Below are positions 1 through 8,248 of a DNA stretch of 64,000 bases, piece after piece. The translations under genes and the position numbers were made by a program. A model generated the notes under the pieces. That model worked only from the letters and a program-made list of their open reading frames with translations, did no database searches and was not told where the DNA came from. Origin of the DNA: Flavobacterium weaverense (GTDB lineage: Bacteria; Bacteroidota; Bacteroidia; Flavobacteriales; Flavobacteriaceae); assembly GCF_003688495.1 (NCBI RefSeq), contig NZ_REFH01000007.1, positions 682,001-746,000 of the forward strand. The letters are read 5' to 3'. Within the stretch, counting starts at the first letter, position 1; every line of letters starts with the position of its first letter.

Positions 1-15
1 TTGTGAATACTATTT

Positions 16-582
16 TTATTTTCTAATAATCTTCACTTGATTATCTAAAGAAAGTTTAATGATTGTCGAAGGTTTCCCAGCAATTTTATCACGATGCAAA
101 TTTACAACATAGTCCACGCCTTTTATAATCTCGGCACTAATTTCTTTGAAACTTTTTGGTGTTGGTTGTCCCGAAATATTTGCAGAAGTAGATACTAGTG
201 GCTTCTTCATTTTTTCCAATAGTTTAAAACAAAATTGTTCTTTTACTATTCGAATTCCTAATGTTTGATCAGAAGCAATCAAATTTGCAGCTACATTTTT
301 TGGTTTATCAAGAACTAAAGTGGTTGGATACTCCGATAATTCAAGTATTTGCCATGCAACTTCAGGAATATCTGCAAATACATTGTGCATCATTCGATCA
401 CCATTCATAAGAACGATCATACTTTGTTCTTCGGCTCTTTTCTTCAATTTATAAATTTTTGCCACAGCCTCTGGATTTGTAGCATCGCAACCAATACCCC
501 AAACAGTGTCAGTAGGATATAATATAATCCCACCTTCTTTTATGATGTCGTAGGCATTTTGTATTTCTTCATTTATATTCAT
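16..582 (-). CDS. tsaC: L-threonylcarbamoyladenylate synthase (Sua5/YciO/YrdC family)
   Basis: This cytoplasmic enzyme is predicted to make threonylcarbamoyl-AMP from threonine, bicarbonate and ATP, the first step of t6A modification of tRNAs that read ANN codons. The 188 residues cover one YrdC domain. Visible motifs are the N-terminal YPTDTVWGIGCDATN segment, the basic KLKKR stretch and the late STSANISG loop. It lacks the extra C-terminal Sua5 domain, so it is the short bacterial form. It stands alone, divergent from the glycosyltransferase gene to its right. YciO paralogues look similar, so the exact activity is inferred from the family. Confidence 0.9.
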   Translation of the reverse strand: MNINEEIQNAYDIIKEGGIILYPTDTVWGIGCDATNPEAVAKIYKLKKRAEEQSMIVLMNGDRMMHNVFADIPEVAWQILELSEYPTTLVLDKPKNVAANLIASDQTLGIRIVKEQFCFKLLEKMKKPLVSTSANISGQPTPKSFKEISAEIIKGVDYVVNLHRDKIAGKPSTIIKLSLDNQVKIIRK

Positions 583-748
583 ATCATCAAAATAGATTTA
601 ATGCAAAAATACTATTCTAGTTGGTATATGAGTTAAATTTAATTCTGAATAAAAGCATTTTTACTAAATATAAAGTTATTTTTGCTTTTACAGGCTGATT
701 TAGGTAAGCAATTTACATTACACCTTATTAAATTTTAATTTTTTTCAC

Positions 749-1549
749 ATGTTTGCAACGACATTTAAGTATCTATACATAAGATTTTGTTTTTATTACA
801 GTAAATTTCTTAGTATTGATTATCAGATTTTAACTTTAGAGCAATCAAAAAAAATCCCAATAATTATAATTAGCTTTAATCAGCTGGAATACTTAAAAAA
901 ATTAGTCAATTTTTTAAGCTTGAAGGGATTTACAAATATTATTATTATAGATAATAATTCAAATTATGAGCCTTTGCTATCTTATTTTTCTTCAATTGAA
1001 GGAAAGATAAGCATTCACAGATTACATAAAAATTACGGACATTTAGTTTTCTGGAAAAGAATGGATTTATTCGTTAAATATGCTGCAGGATATTACGTTA
1101 TAACAGATTCAGATGTAGTGCCTCTATCTATTACGCCTCATGATTTTTTAATTAAATTTCAGGGCCTTCTTTTAAAATATCCAAAAAAAATGAAAGTTGG
1201 CTTTGGCCTAAAAATTGATGACATACCTAGTTCTAATCCGTTAAAACAAAAAGTGATAAATTGGGAATCAAAGTTTTGGGAAAAAAGAATTACGGACGAA
1301 GCTTTTGATGCGGATATAGATACAACTTTTGCATTATACAAACCATTTTATCATAGAAAAAACAAGAAATTTAAAACTGCTCTAAGAACTTGTGCGCCAT
1401 ATTTAGCTCAGCATGGTGGATGGTATTTTGATATTGAAAATCTTACCGAAGAGCAGAAATTTTATTTTAAAACTGCCAACGATTCAAGTTCATGGAAAGT
1501 TAATGAAAAAGGCGAACTTTTAAATAAAGACTATGACGGTAAATATTAA
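749..1549 (+). CDS. GT2-like (GT-A fold) glycosyltransferase
   Basis: This 266-residue protein looks like a GT-A fold sugar transferase. After about 35 N-terminal residues it has IPIIIISFNQ, then IIIIDNNS, the usual nucleotide-sugar entry of family 2 enzymes. Residues 117-122 (VITDSD) give a DxD-type metal-binding motif. There is no obvious signal peptide or multi-pass region, so it probably works at the cytoplasmic face of the inner membrane. It is followed 34 bases later by a DUF5672 gene and then an LPS-kinase-like gene on the same strand, which points to lipopolysaccharide or surface-glycan assembly. The sugar and acceptor cannot be read from the sequence. Confidence 0.75.
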   Translation: MFATTFKYLYIRFCFYYSKFLSIDYQILTLEQSKKIPIIIISFNQLEYLKKLVNFLSLKGFTNIIIIDNNSNYEPLLSYFSSIEGKISIHRLHKNYGHLVFWKRMDLFVKYAAGYYVITDSDVVPLSITPHDFLIKFQGLLLKYPKKMKVGFGLKIDDIPSSNPLKQKVINWESKFWEKRITDEAFDADIDTTFALYKPFYHRKNKKFKTALRTCAPYLAQHGGWYFDIENLTEEQKFYFKTANDSSSWKVNEKGELLNKDYDGKY

Positions 1550-1583
1550 TCATTTTCCCTCAAATAAATAAAATATATAAAAA

Positions 1584-2363
1584 TTGAAGACTTCAGTAAA
1601 AATTATAATTCCTGTTTATAAGACGTTTTTTGGTGAGTTAGAAGAAAAGTCCTTGGTACAGTGCTTAAAAGTTCTGAAAGATTATCAAGTAGTTCTTGTG
1701 CAACCTGAAGGATTAGATACGAGCTATATTACACAAAAATATCGAACGATAGAAGTCGAAAGTTTCTCTGTAAACTATTTTAAGAATCTAGATGGTTATA
1801 ATAAATTATTATTATCTGCTGAGTTTTACCATCGCTTTATAACTTCTAAATTTATTTTAGTACATCAGTTAGATGCTTTCGTTTTTAAAGATGAGTTAAA
1901 GGAATGGTGTGAAAAAGGATATGATTACATTGGTGCGCCATGGATTGCTACTAAGGAAAATTTTGTAATAATTCAGATTAATAAGTTTTTGAAAATTTTC
2001 AAGTCAAATAAAACAAATAGACGGCATGTTATTTTTTACAAAGTAGGAAATGGAGGATTTTCATTAAGAAAGACAGCTTCACATTTAAAAATCATTAAAG
2101 AAAACGAAGATCTAATAACTACTCTAATTAACAATAAAGAGAAAGAACTTTGTGCTATCGAAGATGTTTTTTGGTCTTTAAAAGCGCCTGAAATTGATCC
2201 AAACTTTAAAATTCCTGAATATAAAGAAGCGCTAGGATTTGCTATGGATCGAAAACCAAAATTAGCATTAGAACTTAATAGCAATCAGCTTCCTTTTGGA
2301 TGTCATGCTATCAATAAGCCTAAAGTGATTGATTTTTGGAAACCTATTTTAGATAAATACTAA
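1584..2363 (+). CDS. DUF5672 family protein, probable glycan-synthesis enzyme
   Basis: This 259-residue protein matches the DUF5672 family, which is found in surface-polysaccharide and LPS loci and is often described as glycosyltransferase-like. Recognisable family segments are the N-terminal IIIPVYK, the central LVHQLDAFVF, the following YDYIGAPW, and VGNGGFSLRK near residue 155. The start used is a TTG codon. The first in-frame ATG comes far inside the protein and would remove the conserved N-terminal strand, so TTG is the better choice. It sits between a GT2-like gene and an LPS-kinase-like gene with short gaps, so the three are likely co-transcribed. No biochemical function is established for the family. 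Confidence 0.75.
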   Translation: MKTSVKIIIPVYKTFFGELEEKSLVQCLKVLKDYQVVLVQPEGLDTSYITQKYRTIEVESFSVNYFKNLDGYNKLLLSAEFYHRFITSKFILVHQLDAFVFKDELKEWCEKGYDYIGAPWIATKENFVIIQINKFLKIFKSNKTNRRHVIFYKVGNGGFSLRKTASHLKIIKENEDLITTLINNKEKELCAIEDVFWSLKAPEIDPNFKIPEYKEALGFAMDRKPKLALELNSNQLPFGCHAINKPKVIDFWKPILDKY

Positions 2364-2387
2364 GTACTGAATTGTAAAGAAAGAAAT

Positions 2388-3155
2388 ATGACGATAAAAC
2401 TTATGTTTTCTAACAGAGTTGAAAATTCGAGAGAGATACTCAGATTTATAAAAGAGTTCAACTCCTCTGAAGAAATTATTTTTGGGAATGGAGACCGAAA
2501 TGTAATAAAGCTATTTAAATTAGAAAGTGAGACCATTAATATAAAGTCTTTCAAAAAACCGAATTTAATTAATAAAGTTGCCTACAAATATTTTAGAAAA
2601 TCAAAAGCAAAGCGCTCATTTGAATATGCTTCTATATTGTTACAAAAAGGAATTGGAACACCACAACCAATGGCGTATTACGAGAATTTTGATACAGTTG
2701 GTTTACTTGAAAGCTACTATGTGTCTGAACATCTAAGTTGTGATTTAACTTATAGAGAATTAGTAGAAACGGATTATCCTGATGCAGAAAATATTTTAAG
2801 ACAATTTACTCGTTTTTCTTATGATTTACATCAAAATGGAATTGAGTTTATGGATCATTCGCCAGGAAATACCTTAATTAAAAATGATGATGACGGCAAA
2901 TATTCCTTTTATTTAGTTGACCTAAATAGAATGAAGTTTCATGAATCAATGTCTTTTGAAATGCGCATGAATAATCTAAGACGTCTTACGCCTAGCAAGG
3001 ATATGATTATCATTATGAGTAATGAATATGCAAAAGTATCTGGAGAATCGGAAAAATCTGTTTTTGAAACACTTTGGAGAATGACAAGCGATTTTCAAGA
3101 AAAGTTTTCGAGAAAAAAAAGATTTAAAAAACAATTCCAGTTTTGGAAAAAATGA
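2388..3155 (+). CDS. Lipopolysaccharide kinase (InaA/WaaP/Kdo kinase) family protein
   Basis: This 255-residue protein is a small kinase-fold protein of the InaA/WaaP group, whose characterised members phosphorylate Kdo or heptose in the LPS core. The second half carries the catalytic-loop equivalent DHSPGN (the HxD...N pattern) and the metal-binding DLN in LVDLNRMKF. The first 80 residues are variable and include a basic stretch. It lies 24 bases after the DUF5672 gene and close to two glycosyltransferase genes, which supports a role in LPS core decoration. The substrate is inferred from the family only. Confidence 0.8.
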   Translation: MTIKLMFSNRVENSREILRFIKEFNSSEEIIFGNGDRNVIKLFKLESETINIKSFKKPNLINKVAYKYFRKSKAKRSFEYASILLQKGIGTPQPMAYYENFDTVGLLESYYVSEHLSCDLTYRELVETDYPDAENILRQFTRFSYDLHQNGIEFMDHSPGNTLIKNDDDGKYSFYLVDLNRMKFHESMSFEMRMNNLRRLTPSKDMIIIMSNEYAKVSGESEKSVFETLWRMTSDFQEKFSRKKRFKKQFQFWKK

Positions 3156-3286
3156 TTTTAATATAAAACTATTTTTTCGTTATAGATTATTTTACTCACT
3201 TAATTAACGTTTTTATAAAAAAATTGGAATTTTACTTTAGTGTCAAAAAAAAGTACATAAATTATTATTTAATACTCAATTCGTGA

Positions 3287-4357
3287 TTAGGGTAAAAGAT
3301 GCTGCTGTAAAAAAGGAATCATTTTTTTTATCACAAACTCAGGTTTCAAATTCTCATATAAAGAAATAGCATTCTCTTTTAATTCTTTTTCTGTTTTGTC
3401 AGAAAAAAATTCTGGCAAAACATCTTTAAGATGAATTGAAGTATGATGAATACCGTCTTCAAAAGTTGCCCAAATTTTCTTTTCGATCCAGGGAGAAAAA
3501 ATAATAAAGGAAGGTTTTCCTAACGCTTTGGCTAGATTTATTGCACCACCGTCGTTTCCTACAATAACATCACATTTACTCATTATAGCTATATATTGTC
3601 TTAAGTCAGCTCCTAAAAGATTGAAATAAATGTTTTTTTGAGTTTTTGTAGTGCAGTAATTATATATAATTCTGGCTTCCTCAATTTGGCTAGGAAAATA
3701 ATTAAATACAATATTTATCTGGAACGAGTCACTTACAGAATCTAAAATAGCAGCCATATACTGCGGCGGATAAGTCTTAAGTTTTTCGCTCCCTAGCAAA
3801 CTCACCATTATGGTTTTTCGAGATTCATCTATTTTATGTTGCTCAAAAAGAGCAGTAGCGAATTTTATTTCCTCCTGATCAAGAAATACTTTTGGAAAAG
3901 GATCAATAGATATAGTTAAATTCAATGGAGAAAGTAATGATAATCTCCGTTCAATGGCTAAGCCAAAATTTGATGATGGATTTTTTGCCAGCGGTATGTT
4001 GTAATCGTATAAAAATGTCCTTCCCGTTTTTTTATAAGATATTTTTTGTTTAGCACCAGACAGCAATGTAATAATCCAGCTTTGTAATTTTGAATAAGCA
4101 TCAATAACAAGGTCATATTTGTTTTTTCGGATTTGAAATGCAAATTTGGTCAATTCAAAAAAACTTTTTTGCATTTTTTTATCGAAAATAATAAGGTTGC
4201 TAATGTTGGAATTTCCTTTTAAAACTGAAACGGTATTGTCATTTACTAAATAATCAATCTGAGCATTAGGATAGGCTTTTCGTAAATTATTACAGATAAT
4301 GCTACTTACTAAAACGTCGCCAATCATTTTGTGTTGAATTACTAATATTCTCACCAT
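3287..4357 (-). CDS. Glycosyltransferase family 9 (heptosyltransferase-like)
   Basis: This 356-residue protein has the two-domain GT-B architecture of ADP-heptose:LPS heptosyltransferases. The N-terminal segment VRILVIQHKMIGDVLVSS is the typical acceptor-domain start. Later come VSLLGSEKLKTYPPQY and CDVIVGNDGGAINLAKALG, the family 9 donor-binding loop (G-D-G-A-x-N-L, in place of the usual D-S-G-P-x-H). It is probably peripheral to the inner membrane and adds a sugar to the LPS core. Its start lies only 4 bases after the end of the broken sulfatase remnant, and dapD lies further upstream, so it is the last gene of that operon. It converges with the LPS-kinase-like gene. Confidence 0.85.
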   Translation of the reverse strand: MVRILVIQHKMIGDVLVSSIICNNLRKAYPNAQIDYLVNDNTVSVLKGNSNISNLIIFDKKMQKSFFELTKFAFQIRKNKYDLVIDAYSKLQSWIITLLSGAKQKISYKKTGRTFLYDYNIPLAKNPSSNFGLAIERRLSLLSPLNLTISIDPFPKVFLDQEEIKFATALFEQHKIDESRKTIMVSLLGSEKLKTYPPQYMAAILDSVSDSFQINIVFNYFPSQIEEARIIYNYCTTKTQKNIYFNLLGADLRQYIAIMSKCDVIVGNDGGAINLAKALGKPSFIIFSPWIEKKIWATFEDGIHHTSIHLKDVLPEFFSDKTEKELKENAISLYENLKPEFVIKKMIPFLQQHLLP

Positions 4358-4361
4358 TAGT

Positions 4362-5116
4362 TTATTTTTTTAATGTAAGCTCATTTTTGATTAAACGTTC
4401 GTTAAAACTCTGAACATACGCTTTGATAAATCGTTCCATCTCCGTTTCTTTTGCTAGATTAGTTTTTAATACATTATTTTTTTAATAATTCGTCATTTTT
4501 GAGATTGTAAAGTCTCAATGATTTTTTTCCGTCAAAAGCCAAGTAGAAATCTTTTGAGATATAGTGGTAGATATTGTCCAAATAATAAACCACTAAGTTT
4601 TAACGATTGAAGTTTGCTACAACTTGTTTCAGTAACCATTTTTAAATTAGGAATTGCTTTCCAAAAAAGGAAGGCCAAAACAATTGCTAATAAAGGTAAA
4701 TACCAGAATTCAACTAAAAATGAAAAGAGTAATCCACCAATCTCATTTTCCATTCCAGTTTCTGTAATCATTCCAAATGTACTGCGTCTTCCTGTAAATT
4801 TATAATATTCGAAATCAACAAAATTGGTTAATATGAAAATTAAGTTTACAGTAAAAAAGGCGTTTTTTAATCCCTTTTGATAATTAAGTCTGTATTTAAA
4901 ATTCCCAGGTAACAGGTGCAATACGGCGAAGATCAGATTGATGTAAGCAATTGCAGATAAGTCAAAATGAATGCCGCCTAAAAATCCTTTAAAAGAGATA
5001 CTTTCAAAAGCATTGCGATTAAAGAAGTAAAATAAAAATCTACAAATTTCATAAACAAATAGTACTACTAAAAAACGTTTGACAAAAAGTTTTACAGTTT
5101 GAAGATAATTTTGCAT
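4362..5116 (-). pseudogene. Remnant of LTA synthase/sulfatase-family membrane protein, catalytic domain deleted
   Basis: The 5' part encodes about 165 residues of an LTA-synthase-like membrane domain with several hydrophobic helices and the segment FVDFEYYKFTGRRSTFG. After LKMVTETSCSKLQSLK, near 4590-4620, this frame runs into unrelated sequence and stops at 4532. From the same point a second frame reads a family-like C-terminus, YHYISKDFYLAFDGKK and LRLYNLKNDELLK. A further one-base shift in a run of seven T (4477-4483) gives FIKAYVQSFNERL, ending at 4362. The whole sulfatase domain with its catalytic Thr and metal ligands is therefore missing (about 400 residues, judging from the usual family length). 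A 194-residue open frame (4532-5116) may still be translated as a membrane stub. It lies between dapD and the GT9 gene. Confidence 0.85.
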
Positions 5117-5147
5117 TGGTAAATTTGTAGATTTTTATTAGAAAGTT

Positions 5148-5963
5148 TTAGACTGCTACGTCATATTCTCTCAACGCGTTATTTAAAGACGTTTTTAAAT
5201 CAGTTGAAGCTTTACGTGTTCCTATAATTAGTGCGCAAGGAACTTGAAATTCTCCAGCAGCAAACTTTTTAGTGTAACTTCCAGGAATTACCACTGAACG
5301 TGCAGGAACAAAACCTTTCATTTCAACTGGAGTATCACCAGTTACATCTATAATTTTTGTCGAAGCTGTTAAGCAAACGTTTGCACCAAGAACTGCTTCT
5401 TTTCCTACGTGAACACCTTCAACGACAATACAACGAGAACCTATAAAGGCGCCATCTTCTATGATTACAGGAGCAGCTTGTAGAGGTTCAAGAACACCAC
5501 CAATACCTACACCGCCACTTAAATGTACATTTTTACCTATTTGAGCACAGCTTCCAACTGTTACCCAAGTGTCTACCATTGTTCCTTCATCAACATAAGC
5601 ACCTATGTTTACATAACTTGGCATTAATATAACGCCACTTGAAATGTATGCTCCGTAACGCGCTACTGCATTAGGTACAACACGAATTCCTTTTTCAGCA
5701 AAACCTCTTTTTAAAAGCATTTTGTCGTGATATTCGAAAATTCCTGCCTCCCAAGTTTCCATTTTTTGAATAGGGAAGTACATTACTACTGCTTTTTTTA
5801 GCCATTCGTTTACTTGCCAACCTTCAGCTAACGGTTCAGCTACTCGTAATTTGCCAGTGTCTAATAATTCAATAACTTCTCTAATGGCATCAGTAGTTGC
5901 CGTTTCTTGTAACAAGGCGCGGTTTTCCCAAGCTTGTTCTATAATAATTTGTAATGGATTCAT
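5148..5963 (-). CDS. dapD: 2,3,4,5-tetrahydropyridine-2,6-dicarboxylate N-succinyltransferase
   Basis: DapD transfers a succinyl group from succinyl-CoA to tetrahydrodipicolinate in the lysine and diaminopimelate pathway. The 271-residue protein has a helical N-terminal domain, then a left-handed beta-helix of hexapeptide repeats, including GAYVDEGTMVDTWVTVGSCA and the run HLSGGVGIGGVLEPLQ, both diagnostic of the family. I place the start at the ATG before NPLQIIIEQAW. An upstream in-frame ATG at 6008 lies before the promoter -7 element and would add an unrelated extension. A good promoter ends about 18 bases upstream. The sulfatase remnant and GT9 gene follow on the same strand. Confidence 0.95.
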   Translation of the reverse strand: MNPLQIIIEQAWENRALLQETATTDAIREVIELLDTGKLRVAEPLAEGWQVNEWLKKAVVMYFPIQKMETWEAGIFEYHDKMLLKRGFAEKGIRVVPNAVARYGAYISSGVILMPSYVNIGAYVDEGTMVDTWVTVGSCAQIGKNVHLSGGVGIGGVLEPLQAAPVIIEDGAFIGSRCIVVEGVHVGKEAVLGANVCLTASTKIIDVTGDTPVEMKGFVPARSVVIPGSYTKKFAAGEFQVPCALIIGTRKASTDLKTSLNNALREYDVAV

Positions 5964-5980
5964 CTTAAATTTATTTTTGC

Positions 5981-6009
5981 CAAATATAGGATTTTTAGCC
6001 AAAAGCAAA
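5981..6009 (-). promoter_or_regulatory. Bacteroidota-type promoter of dapD
   Basis: On the minus strand TTTG (6009-6006) is followed after 17 bases by TATATTTG (5988-5981). This matches the Bacteroidetes sigma pattern TTTG-N17-23-TAnnTTTG. Transcription would begin about 6 bases downstream, roughly 10 bases before the dapD ATG. This placement also excludes the longer in-frame start at 6008. Confidence 0.65.
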
Positions 6010-6150
6010 AAGTCAATTTGCTTTGAAAATGTTATATATTTGTCTTTTAAATAACATTGTTTATTACTGTTACTCTAACCTTAACTGAAGTTGTAAAACT
6101 GAAGTATACGATACAATTTAGTTTTATAAAATAAAAGATTCCATATAAAA

Positions 6151-6567
6151 ATGCCAAGAATTCTCTCCATAGATTACGGACAAAAACGTACTGGAATTGC
6201 AGTTACTGATGAGATGCAGATTATTGCTTCGGGATTGACTACAATTCCAAGTGCTACAGCAATAGCTTTTTTAAAAGATTATTTTTCAAAAGAAAAAGTG
6301 GAGGCAGTTCTTATTGGTGAACCAAAGCAAATGAATGGACAACCATCAGAAAGTGCTTCAATGATAAAAGGCTTTGTAACGCATTTTACGAATCACTTTC
6401 CAGAGATGAAAGTAATTAGAGTTGATGAACGATTTACTTCAAAAATGGCTTTTCAATCTATGATTGATAGCGGAATGAAAAAGAAGCAAAGACAAAATAA
6501 AGCATTGATTGACGAGATTTCAGCAACTATAATGTTACAAGATTATCTGAAGCAAAAAAGATTTTAA
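6151..6567 (+). CDS. ruvX: Putative Holliday junction resolvase / pre-16S rRNA nuclease, YqgF family
   Basis: This 138-residue protein has the RNase H-like fold of the YqgF/RuvX family. Motifs are the N-terminal LSIDYGQKRTGIAVTD with the first catalytic Asp, then VLIGEPKQMNGQPSESA, then VIRVDERFTSKMA with later acidic residues. Family members act in the cytoplasm on 16S rRNA 5'-end maturation and have been proposed to cut Holliday junctions. It is transcribed away from dapD and stands alone before mqo. Length and motifs are complete. Confidence 0.9.
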   Translation: MPRILSIDYGQKRTGIAVTDEMQIIASGLTTIPSATAIAFLKDYFSKEKVEAVLIGEPKQMNGQPSESASMIKGFVTHFTNHFPEMKVIRVDERFTSKMAFQSMIDSGMKKKQRQNKALIDEISATIMLQDYLKQKRF

Positions 6568-6621
6568 AATCTACTATTCTAAATTTTTAAGGCTTCAAAT
6601 TATCGCTTCGATTCTTACTTT

Positions 6622-6668
6622 TTAACATTATATTGTTACATTTTTTTTAGTATTTTCAAGTATCTTTG
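6622..6668 (+). promoter_or_regulatory. Candidate mqo promoter with an inverted-repeat operator
   Basis: A -7 element TATCTTTG (6661-6668) lies 17 bases before the mqo ATG. An inverted repeat TAACA-N6-TGTTA (6623-6638, centre 6630.5) lies upstream. The centre is 37.5 bases from the last G of the -7 element, the same spacing seen for the Fnr-type boxes of ccoI, ccoS and hemN, but the half-site is different. No TTG at normal -33 spacing is seen (nearest 6633-6635, 25 bases away), which fits an activator-dependent promoter. Confidence 0.4.
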
Positions 6669-6685
6669 CGTTTTAAATTTTTGTT

Positions 6686-8182
6686 ATGTCAGATACAACA
6701 ATACGTACAAATAGTGATGTAGTTCTTATAGGCGCTGGGATCATGAGTGCTACTTTAGGTTTAATCCTCAAAGAATTACAGCCAGATATTAAAATAGAAA
6801 TCTACGAAAGACTAGATATTGCAGCAGCAGAAAGTTCTGATGCTTGGAATAATGCAGGAACAGGTCACTCTGCTTTTTGCGAACTCAACTACACACCTGA
6901 AAGTGAAGACAAAACTGTAAGTGCTAAAAAAGCGATTTCCATAGCGGAGTCTTTTGAAGTTTCGCGACAATTCTGGTCTTATCTTGTTCAAGAAAATAAA
7001 GTTTCTTCTCCCGAAAACTTCATAAAAAGCATTCCTCATATGAGTTTTGTTTGGGGCGAAAAAAACGTAGAATATCTTAAAAAAAGATATGATGCTCTTA
7101 CGGCAAATCCTCTTTTTAAAGACATGCTTTTTAGTACTAATTTTGCAAAATTGCAAGAATGGATGCCTCTTGTTATGGAAGGCAGAAATGACAATGAGAA
7201 AGTAGCCGCAACATCAATGGCTTTGGGAACAGATGTGAATTTTGGCGAACTAACAAGAAATATATTCAATCATCTTACAACATTAGATGGTGTAACGATC
7301 CATTTTCACCACGAAGTTAAAAAGTTGAAACAGCGTGACGATAAAGTATGGAGAATCAAAGTTACTGATTTGGCTACTGGTCAAAAAAGAAAAGCATACA
7401 CAAAATTTGTTTTTATTGGCGCTGGAGGAGGATCTTTACCTTTACTTGAGAAAGCTGATGTCCCAGAAGGTAAAGGATACGGAGGTTTTCCAGTAAGCGG
7501 GCAGTGGTTAAAATGTATAAATCCTGAGGTAATTGCTAAACACCAAGCGAAAGTATATGGAAAAGCTAGTGTAGGTGCGCCGCCAATGTCAGTTCCGCAT
7601 ATTGATTCCCGAATGATAAATGGAGAGCGAGCATTGCTTTTTGGACCATTTGCTGGTTTCTCTACTCGTTTTTTAAAAAATGGTTCTTATTCTGATTTGC
7701 CATTATCTATAAAAACCGATAATATTATTCCAATGATTGCTGCAGGAATAAAAAACATTCCACTCACACGCTATTTGATTGAGCAAGTACGTCAATCACC
7801 TAAAGATAGAATTAATGCCTTGAAAGAATATGTCCCAACTGCAAAATCTAAAGATTGGGTTTTAGAAAGAGCGGGCCAACGTGTACAAGTTATTAAGAAA
7901 GATGAAAAAGAAGGTGGAATATTAGAATTTGGTACTGAAGTGATTACGACGCATGACGGTTCGTTATCAGTGCTTCTTGGAGCTTCACCAGGTGCTTCCA
8001 CTGCAGTTTCTATTATGGTTGATTTAGTTAGTAGATGTTTTGCCGATCAGTTCAATTCGCCAGAATGGCAACAAAAACTAAAGCATATGATTCCTTCTTT
8101 TGGACAAAAATTAAATGACAATCCTGAATTATTATTGGAAGTTAGAAAAGCAACTGCTACTGTTTTAAAACTGAAAAATTAA
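6686..8182 (+). CDS. mqo: Malate:quinone oxidoreductase
   Basis: Mqo is a membrane-associated FAD enzyme that oxidises malate to oxaloacetate and passes electrons to quinone. It serves the citric acid cycle alongside or instead of malate dehydrogenase. The 498-residue protein starts with the FAD-binding motif VLIGAGIMSATLG. The family segments WNNAGTGHSAFCELNYTP, GAGGGSLPLLEKA and LFGPFAGFSTRFLK follow. The C-terminal GASPGASTAVSIM is typical. Length is normal. It is followed by a strong terminator and the convergent FUSC gene. Confidence 0.97.
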   Translation: MSDTTIRTNSDVVLIGAGIMSATLGLILKELQPDIKIEIYERLDIAAAESSDAWNNAGTGHSAFCELNYTPESEDKTVSAKKAISIAESFEVSRQFWSYLVQENKVSSPENFIKSIPHMSFVWGEKNVEYLKKRYDALTANPLFKDMLFSTNFAKLQEWMPLVMEGRNDNEKVAATSMALGTDVNFGELTRNIFNHLTTLDGVTIHFHHEVKKLKQRDDKVWRIKVTDLATGQKRKAYTKFVFIGAGGGSLPLLEKADVPEGKGYGGFPVSGQWLKCINPEVIAKHQAKVYGKASVGAPPMSVPHIDSRMINGERALLFGPFAGFSTRFLKNGSYSDLPLSIKTDNIIPMIAAGIKNIPLTRYLIEQVRQSPKDRINALKEYVPTAKSKDWVLERAGQRVQVIKKDEKEGGILEFGTEVITTHDGSLSVLLGASPGASTAVSIMVDLVSRCFADQFNSPEWQQKLKHMIPSFGQKLNDNPELLLEVRKATATVLKLKN

Positions 8183-8205
8183 ACAATATTATAAATTTTT
8201 AAGTG

Positions 8206-8246
8206 GTGCTAAATTTAGAGTTGATCTAATTTTAGCACTTTTTTTT
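8206..8246. terminator. Intrinsic terminator between mqo and FUSC gene
   Basis: Arms 8206-8219 and 8225-8238 (GTGCTAAATTTAGA and its near-perfect complement, one mismatch) form a 14-bp stem with a 5-base loop, followed by a run of T. It lies 23 bases after the mqo stop and just before the end of the convergent gene. Confidence 0.8.
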
Positions 8247-8248
8247 AT

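Noticed and set aside
6812..7269. Open frames antisense to mqo
   Set aside because: They are opposite-strand shadows of a strongly conserved enzyme, with no initiation context or homology.
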